Source: CAZPUS01 sp964589825 (lineage in GTDB: Bacteria; Fibrobacterota; Chitinivibrionia; Chitinivibrionales; WJKA01). Taken from it: DNA of 51,032 bases. The stretch is taken from contig CAZPUS010000021.1 of NCBI GenBank assembly GCA_964589825.1, positions 1 through 51,032 on the forward strand. Reading direction: 5' to 3'. This document shows positions 36,274 through 45,479 of the stretch, piece by piece; positions within the stretch are counted from its first letter, which is position 1; every line of letters starts with the position of its first letter. The notes beneath the pieces are model-generated. The model ran no database searches, was not told the DNA's origin, and saw nothing but the letters and a program-made list of their open reading frames with translations. Made by a program: the position numbers and the translations under genes.

Positions 36274-39200
36274 ATGACACTGTGGTCCGTACTCCCCCTT
36301 ATCGGATCGATCTGCTGCCTCTATCTGGGCATATCGGTTATCAACCGACCGTCACAAATACGTGCCGACCGGCATATCCGTATTCTTACCTGTTCTTTTT
36401 CCCTCTTTTGTTTTAGTGTTGCGTGGTGGGGTTTTGCACAATGCATACTCAGAAGTACCCAGGATGCAGCCCTTGCGGCTTTTTATGCAAAATTTCATGC
36501 GGTATGGCCGCTGGTACCGGCATCTATTTTTCATTTTGCCATTGAATTTGCACGGCTGCACAAAAAATGGCATCGTATTCTGCTGTGGGCAGGGGGCTAT
36601 GTCGGTGCAGCTATAGTGATGGCACTCGTTTTGTTTACTGAAACCGTGACGCGCGGGGTTTCCGAAATGTGGTGGGGATATACCACGGCACCAAACGAGT
36701 CGAGTGTGTGGTACTGGCTATCTCATTTCTGGGTGTTTGCGCTCGCGTTCGTTACTCTGGCCATTTTTATATCGTGCAGCAGGAACGCCGGCAGAAAAAA
36801 TGAACGAATGCAGGCGTTGTTTATGTCGTTTGGTATTGTCGTTCCCACCATTTCATCTCTGGTTACGGAATTGGTGTTCCCGTTTATCGATATCGAGATC
36901 CCGGAATTGTCCATCATCTCGTTTACATGGAGCGGGGGAATAATTCTCTATGCCATGGCACGACATCGTCTGTTTGCGCTTTATCCTGTAACCGCTGCGG
37001 ACGAGATCGTCGCGCTCATGAACGACGGACTCGTGTTATGTGATCCTGACGGCAGTATATCGTATCTCAATAGGCGTGCTATGCAGATGCTCGATATGGA
37101 TGCGGTCTCCCCAGGTGTAATGCTAAACGACCTGCTTGAGCCACAATCGCATGAAACGGATATCCGTGCACCTGCAAAAGCAAGTGAATGGCATCACGCG
37201 CGAATACGAACTACCGGAGATGAAATTCAGCTTTCTCAAAGCACGGTACAAAACAGACGCGGGGGTGTGGAAGGTCATGTGTATTTACTGCATGACATTA
37301 CCATGCTGAAAAAATATGCAGAGAAGCTCGCGACAGCTAAAAACGCCGCCGAAGAAGCCAACAGGGCAAAATCGGCATTTCTTGCCAGCATGAGCCATGA
37401 GGTACGTACACCGCTTAACGGCGTGGTCGGTTTTGCCGACCTGCTTTTAACCTCGGAGCTTTCGCATGTGCAGCGGGAATATACCGGGTATATAAAAAAA
37501 TCGGCACAGGTACTTATGGAGCTTATTAACGATGTGCTCGATTTCTCCAAAATGGAAGCCGGAAAGCTCAATTTCGAATACACCGAAACAAATATCCGGG
37601 AGCTGGCTGAAGAAGCGATCGATGTCGTAACACCGCGGGCACAGCACAAGGAGCTGGAGCTGCTTATGGACATGCATCCGTCAACGCCTGAACTTGTTAT
37701 GACCGATGGGGTCCGCGTTCGTCAGATTCTCACAAACCTTCTCGGAAATGCGGTGAAATTTACCGAAAAAGGAGAAGTCGGTGTTGACCTCACAATAACG
37801 CGGGAAAATGAATCCGACGCTTCAGCTCTGCTGCATTGTTCGGTATATGATACCGGTATTGGTATTTCATCGGAGCATAAGGAAAAAATATTCGAACATT
37901 TTACGCAGTCCGATATGTCAACAACCCGAAAATACGGGGGTACGGGACTCGGACTCGCAATAAGCCGGGCTATTGTGCACAAAATGGGAGGTAGCATTGA
38001 AGTGGAAAGCGAGCCTGATGCGGGAAGCCGGTTTAAAGTGCACATTCCCTGTACTCTCGTTCGAAATACGGCATTCGACTATGCAACACATTTTTCGTTT
38101 ACCCGGGCGCTTATTGTGGAGCGCAATCCGCACAGCAGCAGAATACTGCATGATATGCTTTCCTGCTGGCATATCGATACCAGGGACGCACGCGATGCAG
38201 CGAATGCGCTGGATATACTTTCCACCTCTAAAGAGAAACCATTCGATGTGGTATTTGTTGCCGCCGATCTTCCCGACATGAGCTCATCAGAGCTGCTGCA
38301 TTCTATGTTTGATAAATACGGCAATCCGCAACGAACCGTACATGTCGTGTTACTGCTACGTTCTGGTGACGATGATTGTTTTCATGACAATGAGAATAAC
38401 GGGGTAATGGTGCATCGTCTCATGAAACCGGTGAAGATGCATCGTCTGCATGCATTGTTGCAATACATTGACGATGGTGTATCTCCAACGGAAAAAGAGA
38501 AGTCGGCACAAATACATGTGCAGGAATCCACAGCAGGTTTTATTGACGCACGATTGCGTATACTCATTGCGGATGATGATGCCATGAACCGGGAGGTCGC
38601 ATCCCGTATCGTAACAAGCTTATGTCCGCATGCGGCCATATGGCACGCACGTGACGGTGATGAAGCACTTCATTTAAGCGCGTCCCACGATGTTGACTGT
38701 ATACTGATGGATTTGAAGATGCCGGGTCGGGACGGATTCAGTGCCACACGAACAATTCGCCGCAGGGAGGCAGATTCGGTACATACCCCTGTTATTGCAC
38801 TTACCGCCGCAGTCGATATACAGGAAAAACAGGAAAGTGAGCGGGCTGGTGTTGATTATTATTGTGAAAAGCCGATCACACAGAAAACACTATACAATGC
38901 ACTGGTGGCTGTTCTCGGTACGGATCATGACAAAATGTCCATGAATTCGCACGTGCAGTACGAAAAGGAATCCGGAGATTATCCGATGCTGGAAAATGCA
39001 ATTGCCGATATGAGTGCGCGTGGGCTTTCACGTGAGGAAGTGCTTGGATTATTTTTTCAATTTACAGGCGTGTGCAAAGAAAAATGTGAATCGCTGAAGC
39101 ATGCATCGAGTAACGGTGATTTTGATTCTCTTGTACAGCAGGCACACGCATTCAAAGGAAACGCCCTCAATCTCGGCCTCACCGAAATGGCTGAAGAATG

Positions 39201-39324
39201 TGCTGCGCTACACTCGGCGGCACGCGAGCACGAGCATGCACGTATCGATGCGCGGATCAAATCGATATGCGCACTGTGTCATACGTTCAGCGAACAATGC
39301 GGGGCACTATACAAAGGAGGTTAG
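36274..39324 (+). CDS. Hybrid histidine kinase: 7TM sensor, PAS, HisKA, HATPase, two receivers, HPt
   Basis: Seven transmembrane helices (residues about 5-250) form a histidine-kinase N-terminal 7TM region. Next come PAS (DGLVLCDPDGSISYLNRRAM), HisKA with the H-box SMSHEVRTPLNGV (His about 375) and HATPase with LLGNAVKFTE, DTGIGIS and GGTGLGLAIS. The first receiver appears degenerate (FVAADLPDM lacks the Asp four residues before Pro), while the second is intact (IADDDAMNRE, CILMDLKMPGRDG, CEKPI). The C-terminal HPt domain has a relay His in QAHAFKGNALNLG. Phosphate probably flows His to the second receiver to HPt and on to a separate regulator, perhaps the CheY-like protein at 32014. Confidence 0.92.
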   Translation: MTLWSVLPLIGSICCLYLGISVINRPSQIRADRHIRILTCSFSLFCFSVAWWGFAQCILRSTQDAALAAFYAKFHAVWPLVPASIFHFAIEFARLHKKWHRILLWAGGYVGAAIVMALVLFTETVTRGVSEMWWGYTTAPNESSVWYWLSHFWVFALAFVTLAIFISCSRNAGRKNERMQALFMSFGIVVPTISSLVTELVFPFIDIEIPELSIISFTWSGGIILYAMARHRLFALYPVTAADEIVALMNDGLVLCDPDGSISYLNRRAMQMLDMDAVSPGVMLNDLLEPQSHETDIRAPAKASEWHHARIRTTGDEIQLSQSTVQNRRGGVEGHVYLLHDITMLKKYAEKLATAKNAAEEANRAKSAFLASMSHEVRTPLNGVVGFADLLLTSELSHVQREYTGYIKKSAQVLMELINDVLDFSKMEAGKLNFEYTETNIRELAEEAIDVVTPRAQHKELELLMDMHPSTPELVMTDGVRVRQILTNLLGNAVKFTEKGEVGVDLTITRENESDASALLHCSVYDTGIGISSEHKEKIFEHFTQSDMSTTRKYGGTGLGLAISRAIVHKMGGSIEVESEPDAGSRFKVHIPCTLVRNTAFDYATHFSFTRALIVERNPHSSRILHDMLSCWHIDTRDARDAANALDILSTSKEKPFDVVFVAADLPDMSSSELLHSMFDKYGNPQRTVHVVLLLRSGDDDCFHDNENNGVMVHRLMKPVKMHRLHALLQYIDDGVSPTEKEKSAQIHVQESTAGFIDARLRILIADDDAMNREVASRIVTSLCPHAAIWHARDGDEALHLSASHDVDCILMDLKMPGRDGFSATRTIRRREADSVHTPVIALTAAVDIQEKQESERAGVDYYCEKPITQKTLYNALVAVLGTDHDKMSMNSHVQYEKESGDYPMLENAIADMSARGLSREEVLGLFFQFTGVCKEKCESLKHASSNGDFDSLVQQAHAFKGNALNLGLTEMAEECAALHSAAREHEHARIDARIKSICALCHTFSEQCGALYKGG

Positions 39325-39325
39325 T

Positions 39326-40081
39326 ATGCAATACTACATCGGCACCAGCGGCTGGAGCTATGATCACTGGATCGGGACCTTTTATCCTGAGGATCTGGAG
39401 AAAAATCAGTGGATATGCCACTATGCACAGTATTTCAATACCGTAGAGCTGAACATGTCGTTTTATCGCTTTCCGTTCAAGAATATGCTCAAAGGATGGT
39501 ATAAAAAGGTCGGGGATGAGTTTAAAATGACGTTCAAGGCAAACCGGCAGATAACCCACGTGAAGAAATTCAACGGCGTAAAAGACGTGCTTACCCGATT
39601 CTACTCCAGCGTCAGTGGTATGGGAGATAAGGTCGGTGCACTTCTTTTTCAAACCCCTCCCTCTATGAGAAAAACCGCCGCCCACATGCGTACCCTTTCA
39701 CAGTTTTTTCGTCTCTGTGATATGCGTTATCCGCACGTGATCGAATTCCGGGATCCGTCGTGGTGGGATGATGAGACCTATGCACTTCTTCGCGAGCACG
39801 ATGTCGGCTTTTGTACGGTAAGCGGCCTTGACATGCCGGACGATACGATCATTACCTCATCGAGTGCATACTTCAGGTTTCACGGTCCGTCGGATGCGTA
39901 TGCATCGAGCTACAGCGAAGCGCAGATCGATGAATGGGCCCAGAAAATAGAAAATGCGGTACAGTCCGATTCTCCGGAGCGTGTTTTTTGTTATTTTAAT
40001 AACGATGATCAGGGGTTTGCGGTCAAAAATGCCGCACAGCTTGCCAGGCGCCTTCAAAACGACGACGGAAAAACGCGTTAA
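39326..40081 (+). CDS. DUF72 family protein
   Basis: The true start is the ATG behind AAAGGAGG at 39313-39320; a longer frame exists but overlaps the kinase. The 252-residue TIM-barrel protein has the DUF72 marks YYIGTSGWSYDHW, YFNTVELNMSFYR, FKMTFKANRQITHVKK, LFQTPPSM, VIEFRDPSWW and YFRFHG, and ends CYFNNDDQGFAVKNA. The family is widespread and its activity is unknown (a nuclease role has been suggested for the fold). It begins 1 base after the kinase stop, so it is part of the same operon. Confidence 0.9.
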   Translation: MQYYIGTSGWSYDHWIGTFYPEDLEKNQWICHYAQYFNTVELNMSFYRFPFKNMLKGWYKKVGDEFKMTFKANRQITHVKKFNGVKDVLTRFYSSVSGMGDKVGALLFQTPPSMRKTAAHMRTLSQFFRLCDMRYPHVIEFRDPSWWDDETYALLREHDVGFCTVSGLDMPDDTIITSSSAYFRFHGPSDAYASSYSEAQIDEWAQKIENAVQSDSPERVFCYFNNDDQGFAVKNAAQLARRLQNDDGKTR

Positions 40082-40099
40082 CACAGAGGAGATGACCCG

Positions 40100-41020
40100 A
40101 TGAAGCTCACCGCAGTATTCAATCCGGAGCAAATTCTGACACATGCCCGGGGAGATGATAAATGGGATATCATGCGTCAGATGGTCGATGCGATTTCTCT
40201 CAATCCTGCAATACGTGATGTACCGCAGGAGCTGAGAAACGAATTCACCGATGCGGTATTCAGCAGGGAAAAGGAAATTCCGACCGGCGTGGGTCATGGG
40301 GTCGGGTTTCCGCATGCGCGGATCAAAGGGCTGACACGGATATTTATCTCACTCGCCATTTTGCGTGAACGTATCGAATGGGAAGCACCCGACAATGAGC
40401 CGGTACGGTTTGTGTGCCTGGTCCTGGTTCCTGAGGAAAAACCTACCGTAGCATTAAAAGTCATATCGACATTGACGCGTATTCTGAGCGATATGACAAC
40501 CCGGGACTTTTTTGAGCAGGAAAAAGATGCGGAAAAAATATATGCATTTCTTCATGAACAGTCGATTGATGTCGATGTGCCGATTACCGCATTCGACCTT
40601 ATGCGTCCTCTTACGCTCAAAGTCTACGAGGAGACCCCGCTGCGGGAAGTCAACCGGCTTATGTATGCCCATGATGTCGAGGCGGTTTCGGTGCTTGACA
40701 AAGAGCATCACGTAGTCGGGGAGATCAGCTGTGATCATTTATTCAATCGTGGTCTGCCGGATTATATTAAAGAGCTTTCGACAGTTCCCTCGATTCAGGA
40801 TTTCGATCCTTTTCAGAAATACTTCCACAGTGACGCAAAAACGGTTGCCAGGGATGTGATGAATACGGATTTTATGAGTCTTGGGGAGAATGCAACCCTG
40901 CTCGAGATCGTGTTTTATCTATCTGTCAAGAAGTACCAGATTCTGCATATCTGTCGGGACAAGGTAAAGATCGGCACGATAGATCGTATAACGGTACTTA
41001 ACCGGGTATTGAATCTGTAG
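40100..41020 (+). CDS. PTS EIIA-like (type 2) protein with CBS pair
   Basis: Residues 1-150 are an EIIA type 2 (PtsN-like) domain with the phospho-histidine at His72 in GHGVGFPHARI. Residues about 165-300 hold two CBS motifs (FDLMRPLTLKVYEETPLREVNRLMYAHDVEAVSVLDKE and DVMNTDFMSLGENATLLE), which sense adenine nucleotides. An AGAGGAG site precedes the start. Its stop abuts that of the convergent permease. EIIA-CBS proteins next to Na+/H+-type permeases are likely regulators of the transporter; that link is inference from position. Confidence 0.83.
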   Translation: MKLTAVFNPEQILTHARGDDKWDIMRQMVDAISLNPAIRDVPQELRNEFTDAVFSREKEIPTGVGHGVGFPHARIKGLTRIFISLAILRERIEWEAPDNEPVRFVCLVLVPEEKPTVALKVISTLTRILSDMTTRDFFEQEKDAEKIYAFLHEQSIDVDVPITAFDLMRPLTLKVYEETPLREVNRLMYAHDVEAVSVLDKEHHVVGEISCDHLFNRGLPDYIKELSTVPSIQDFDPFQKYFHSDAKTVARDVMNTDFMSLGENATLLEIVFYLSVKKYQILHICRDKVKIGTIDRITVLNRVLNL

Positions 41021-42325
41021 CTATCCTGACAGCCAGCCCTGGAAAATGAAAATATAGACCGAGGCGACGGCACACGCGACAATCATGGCAAGGGTTCCGG
41101 ATTTGAACCATTGACCAAAACGAATAGGGTCGTCGGTCTGTTCACTTTTTGTTACCACCACCACATTGGCAGTCGATCCGATCGGGCTGCCGTTGCCCCC
41201 GAATCCTACTCCCAGGGCAAGTGCCCACCACAGTATATTGGCGTTTACTCCGAGCTGTTCCAGATGCGTAATAACCGGTATCATCGCCACCGTGAACGGA
41301 ATGTTATCCACCAGTGCAGAAGCGAGTGCTGCAAACCACAACAATAAAATGGCGGTCATTACGGGTCGTTGCAGAGCCTGGTCGGTGATGAGTGTGGCTA
41401 TTGCATCGAGTACCCCCACATGCTCGAGTCCCCCGACCAGCACGAACAATGACCCGAAAAAAACGAGCACGCTCCATTCCACACTGGTAAGGTATTGTTG
41501 CGGATCCTTGTTAGGATTTACCACGAGTAATGCGAGTGAAGCACCGATAAGCGATACGAAACTCGGAGGAATGTGCAATAAATGATGAAAAAAGAATAAA
41601 AGTATGACAAGTCCGAGAATTCCGAGAAGCTTTATGCAGGTGCCGGTGTCCTTAAGTGCGCTTTTTTCATCCCAGCCGAGGATGGCATCGATATGCTCCG
41701 GTTTTTTCGCCAGTTCCTTGTGAAATACAAGCCGGAGAGTTCCCAGAACCGCTCCCCAGCAAATAATTACCGCCGGCGCTATATGGGTAAGAAAGTCGAT
41801 AAAGGAAAAATCGGCCGCACTGCCGATCATGACATTGGGGGGATCTCCGACAAGGGTGGCAACGCCACCGGTATTCGACAGAAGCGCTTCGGCAATGAGT
41901 ATCGGAATAGGGCTTATATTGGCGATGCGTGCAATGACGATCGTTACCGGTGAGATAAGCAGCACGGTAGTGACGTTGTCGAGGATGCACGAGAGAACCG
42001 TAGTGACCGTACCGAGTATGAGCAGCAGTTTCCACGGATCGCCTTTTGTTTTTTTAGCGGAAAGAATGGCAAGGTACTGGAAAAAACCGGTTGATTCGAG
42101 TATTGCCACAAGTACCATCATGCCCGCAAGGAGTCCGAGTGTATTGAAATCGATCGCGTGGAATGCGTCGCTGATATGATAAAAATCGAAAATGTTTCCC
42201 AGCACCACGATAAGTACCGCACCGAAAAATGCGATAACCGAGCGGTGTATGCGTTCGGTGATAATAAGCGTGAATACAACAATAAAAACGACAACAGCGA
42301 TGGTGACGGAAAGAGTATCCTGCAT
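41021..42325 (-). CDS. NhaD/ArsB-superfamily ion permease
   Basis: This 434-residue protein has about 11 transmembrane helices and the ArsB/NhaD marks LDNVTTVLLISPVTIVIA, LIAEALLSNTGGVATLVGDPPNVMIG and LVDNIPFTVAMIPVI, plus the GFGGNGSPIGSTANVVVV loop near the end. The closest broad match is the NhaD Na+/H+ antiporter/SLC13-like anion family. Substrate is not certain; sodium or a small anion are the leading options. It lies tail-to-tail with the EIIA-CBS gene, with no space between the stops. NhaD would suit an alkaline or saline habitat. Confidence 0.85.
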   Translation of the reverse strand: MQDTLSVTIAVVVFIVVFTLIITERIHRSVIAFFGAVLIVVLGNIFDFYHISDAFHAIDFNTLGLLAGMMVLVAILESTGFFQYLAILSAKKTKGDPWKLLLILGTVTTVLSCILDNVTTVLLISPVTIVIARIANISPIPILIAEALLSNTGGVATLVGDPPNVMIGSAADFSFIDFLTHIAPAVIICWGAVLGTLRLVFHKELAKKPEHIDAILGWDEKSALKDTGTCIKLLGILGLVILLFFFHHLLHIPPSFVSLIGASLALLVVNPNKDPQQYLTSVEWSVLVFFGSLFVLVGGLEHVGVLDAIATLITDQALQRPVMTAILLLWFAALASALVDNIPFTVAMIPVITHLEQLGVNANILWWALALGVGFGGNGSPIGSTANVVVVTKSEQTDDPIRFGQWFKSGTLAMIVACAVASVYIFIFQGWLSG

Positions 42326-42452
42326 AATCTCACTATTTTTTACGGTTGTGTAGCGACGGTATCTGCATCTACTATATACTCAGTTATCTATACCCGGAAT
42401 GCAGGGTATGATGTTTGGAGAGTGTCACGTTGTTTTAATGTAGCGCATAAAA

Positions 42453-42613
42453 CCTGAATTGAGCGGTTTTGTGTGCGAAATCTACTGCCATCCGCACTAC
42501 TGCTGTATTTTCGAAAACCATGAGCCAACCAACAGGGGTGCCCCATAATTTTTAAGAATACAATAGCAGCACGGCTCACCGCGGCTTTCATCAAAACAAC
42601 CGCTCAATTTAGG
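42453..42613 (+). repeat. Intact MITE, 161 bp, with 5-bp target duplication TAAAA
   Basis: From CCTGAATTGAGCGGTTTT to CCGCTCAATTTAGG, flanked by TAAAA (42448-42452) and TAAAA (42614-42618), a perfect 5-bp duplication. The two terminal repeats CCTGAATTGAGCGGTT and CCTAAATTGAGCGGTT (reverse complement of the right end) differ at one position. The interior halves are imperfect inverted copies. This is the reference copy used for the family description. It sits between the permease start and the flippase stop. Confidence 0.92.
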
Positions 42614-42667
42614 TAAAAATAAATTCAACCCAATACGTGTATAAAACGGGTATGTGTATGGAGGTTA

Positions 42668-44239
42668 TTATTCCCGTATGTTTTTTGTCGACTCGAGTAT
42701 GGAAATTGCCCTGGAGGTAAGGGATCGCAATGGGCCGGGAAGCCGCGAGGAAAAAAGGCTGAGAATCTGAATATCTTCCTTGTAAAAACGTCCGAGATAG
42801 ATTGCCAGCGAGAGGTAGGTGATTAGTCCTGCAAAAAAAGCGAGGATAAAACCGATGATAAAGGGGAAGAGTAAAAGTATGCCTTCCATTATTGCGGCCA
42901 TGCAGCCAGCACAAAGCGCTATTTTGAATATGGTTTTTAAAGGATATTGCAGATGCATGGTTTTGCAGGTGTATAAAAGACCTGCAATTGCGCCGGTAAT
43001 GGTCGTTACACCGTAGCATACTGAGGCGCCGAGCGCGCCATAGGTTTTTATCAGCAGAATATCGAGTATGATATTGACTACCGCGAGCACGGCGCCGAAT
43101 TTATAAATAAAAGCATGTTTTTCATATGCGTATAGAACCGCGGAACCGGGAGAGGTCAGAGAGGAAAACATTGAAGCGAACAGAAGTATCTGCATCACCC
43201 TGTGGGCCCCGATATACTCATGACCGTAGAAATAGTGAATTATGTGGTATGCCAGCACCATACCGCCTATGCATATAGGGATGGTGAAAAATGCCAGATA
43301 GCGGGTGGAAATGTAAAATACCGACTTCATTTTCTCTCTGTGGCCGCCCCCGAAGTATCCCGACATTGCGGGAAGCAGCACCTGCCAGAAGGTCATGGGC
43401 AGAAGGCTCACTATGCGTTGGGTGATATTGAACCCGAGGTTGTAAAACCCTACTTCTCTTGCAGTACAAAACCGACCCAGAAAAAAATTCTCGCTTTTAT
43501 CCCACACCACTTTGTCGCATAAAAGAATGGCAAACACGCCGGCATTGTATTTCATGATTCGTTTTTTCAACATTCGGGGCAACGAGGCGGGGGAGGTGAA
43601 AAACCGCACCCCTTCTTTTTTCATAACAGCCAGATAAAAGACGGTATTAACACACGAGAAAATAAGCATTACGAATAGCAGACCCGTTGCACCATAGCCC
43701 TGTACAAGGACAAAAACCTTTGCACAAAAGGAGAGGGGGGTGATCAGCAGATTCGCCCATAAAAAATACTTGAAATTCTGCAGCCCCTGAATTGCCGAGG
43801 AGAGCATTGACGTGAGAATCCCAGGTACGAGCCCCAGAAAGGCGATAAAGAAGAGAAAAGACTGGTTGGGGTTAAAGAAAAAGTCTGCAATCGGTGTACG
43901 AAGAAAGACAAGTACTACGGTACCGAGTAACGAAAGGCCGAGTTCGACCTTGCATATAAAGACCACGATTGCCGAGATATCCCGCGTGCTGCCCTTTTCA
44001 TTATATTCGGCCACGAATTTGGTCATAGCCTGAGCAAAGCCCATTCCAAAGGCCCACATAAGTGTATTGTTGAACCACAGCACCAGGGTAAAAATGCCAT
44101 AGTTGTCCGGTCCGAGCTGGCGGGCGACCCATATGGATATAATCCATGCGGTAATAATTGAGAACAGACGGTTTCCCAGTGAAATAATCGAATTCTGTAT
44201 GAGTCGATTCCCTGATGTGTGTGTGGTTTTTGTCTCCAT
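42668..44239 (-). CDS. Polysaccharide flippase (Wzx-like)
   Basis: The start METKTTHTSG (44239) fits the family; a longer frame upstream has no helices and runs through the glycosyltransferase stop. The 523 residues include about 12-14 transmembrane helices, with SIISLGNRLFSIITAWIISIWVARQLGP at the N-terminus as in Wzx/MurJ-like oligosaccharide-lipid flippases. Such proteins move lipid-linked glycan across the inner membrane. It begins 11 bases after the stop of the first glycosyltransferase, so the three genes form one operon. Family type is clear, substrate is not. Confidence 0.88.
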   Translation of the reverse strand: METKTTHTSGNRLIQNSIISLGNRLFSIITAWIISIWVARQLGPDNYGIFTLVLWFNNTLMWAFGMGFAQAMTKFVAEYNEKGSTRDISAIVVFICKVELGLSLLGTVVLVFLRTPIADFFFNPNQSFLFFIAFLGLVPGILTSMLSSAIQGLQNFKYFLWANLLITPLSFCAKVFVLVQGYGATGLLFVMLIFSCVNTVFYLAVMKKEGVRFFTSPASLPRMLKKRIMKYNAGVFAILLCDKVVWDKSENFFLGRFCTAREVGFYNLGFNITQRIVSLLPMTFWQVLLPAMSGYFGGGHREKMKSVFYISTRYLAFFTIPICIGGMVLAYHIIHYFYGHEYIGAHRVMQILLFASMFSSLTSPGSAVLYAYEKHAFIYKFGAVLAVVNIILDILLIKTYGALGASVCYGVTTITGAIAGLLYTCKTMHLQYPLKTIFKIALCAGCMAAIMEGILLLFPFIIGFILAFFAGLITYLSLAIYLGRFYKEDIQILSLFSSRLPGPLRSLTSRAISILESTKNIRE

Positions 44240-44250
44240 TATTAGGGCGG

Positions 44251-45474
44251 CTACTCTATAAGGGTGGTATACCACTGTTCGATTTTTTTCCCTGCAACCT
44301 CTGCATCGAATTCCCGGCGGACTTTTTCGAATGCGGCATGAGAAATTCTCTGATGCATCTGCGGCGAAAGTCTCAGCACATATGAAAGAGCCCGGGCCAG
44401 GTGCGGGGCGCTGTTTTTGCGAAAGAGGAATCCGGTAACCCCGTGATCCACAAGCTCCCGCAAACCCGCACAGTCGGATGCAACAACCACGCATCCTGAG
44501 GCCATTGCTTCAAGGCAGGTATAGGGCATGTTCTCCCAGCGGGAGGTAAATACGGCGATTCGTGCGGATTGAAAATACGTTGGTATCTGCGCATGGGCAA
44601 CTGCACCGGTAAAGGTGATACCACGGCTGCCTTCTCCACGGGAAGCAAGCCGGGTGATATACTCGCCATAGGGGGTGTGGTCCGCAAGGTGTCCGTAAAA
44701 GCCTCCCACCATAATCAGCGGCGGCGGGGGGTCATTCGGTGCATGTGCATGCAGTTGATGGTATGCCGTAATGAGCAGATGCGGTGCTTTAAGCGGGTCC
44801 ATCCTGCCCACGAATACGAGCGAGTTGCGCGATGAGCTGTTCTTTATATCTCTTTGTGTCATGCCTTGGCCGTAACGGGCGATCGGGTTTGGTATAACGG
44901 TGTATACCAGGCTGTGCAGTTTTAGACGGTGCAGCAGAAAACGGGTGGGGGATGAAACCGCGCTGCTTTTGTATATGGAAATTGTTTCGACCAGGCGGTG
45001 CAAAAGGCGGTCTGTGCGTGGGGACGAGGGTTCGACCATCGACGCGATTATTCCCCAGGGAGAGTGCAGCCGCACTACCTTTTTGTTTTTTGTGCGCAGA
45101 AAGAGTCCTTCTGCGCCGCATTCGGGGTACTCGATAATGTCGAAGCGTATATGAGACAGGTAGGTGCCAAAATAACGGGCTACCGCACGTGCCCAGCTCA
45201 TGCGCATGAGCAGCATGGGTAAAAACCTGTAGCACCATGCACGTAGCGGATACCATAACCTGGCTTTGGGCAGCGGATATGCGCCCGGGGCAATACGGTG
45301 AATCCGCACCCCGTTTTGTGTGGCAGGCGAGGACTGAGATGTCGTGTTTCGTGTAATCACATGTACTTCATGCCCGTGACGGCTCATATATTCCGCAATG
45401 GTGCGTGTGTAGGTGCCGATTCCTCCGTATCCGGTCTCAGGGGGGTATTCACTCGCTATATAACAAATTTTCAT
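44251..45474 (-). CDS. Glycosyltransferase family 4
   Basis: The start MKICYIASEYPPETGYGGIGTYTRTIAEY is the GT4 N-terminal nucleotide-binding fold. The C-terminal half contains LVFVGRMDPLKAPHLLI (NDP-sugar contact region) and the E-x7-E-like block FTSRWENMPYTCLEAMASGCVVVAS with LRELVDHGVTGFLF. It transfers a sugar from an NDP donor to a growing glycan, probably on the inner membrane. It starts 5 bases after the next glycosyltransferase gene. 407 residues. Confidence 0.92.
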   Translation of the reverse strand: MKICYIASEYPPETGYGGIGTYTRTIAEYMSRHGHEVHVITRNTTSQSSPATQNGVRIHRIAPGAYPLPKARLWYPLRAWCYRFLPMLLMRMSWARAVARYFGTYLSHIRFDIIEYPECGAEGLFLRTKNKKVVRLHSPWGIIASMVEPSSPRTDRLLHRLVETISIYKSSAVSSPTRFLLHRLKLHSLVYTVIPNPIARYGQGMTQRDIKNSSSRNSLVFVGRMDPLKAPHLLITAYHQLHAHAPNDPPPPLIMVGGFYGHLADHTPYGEYITRLASRGEGSRGITFTGAVAHAQIPTYFQSARIAVFTSRWENMPYTCLEAMASGCVVVASDCAGLRELVDHGVTGFLFRKNSAPHLARALSYVLRLSPQMHQRISHAAFEKVRREFDAEVAGKKIEQWYTTLIE

Positions 45475-45479
45475 ATCGA

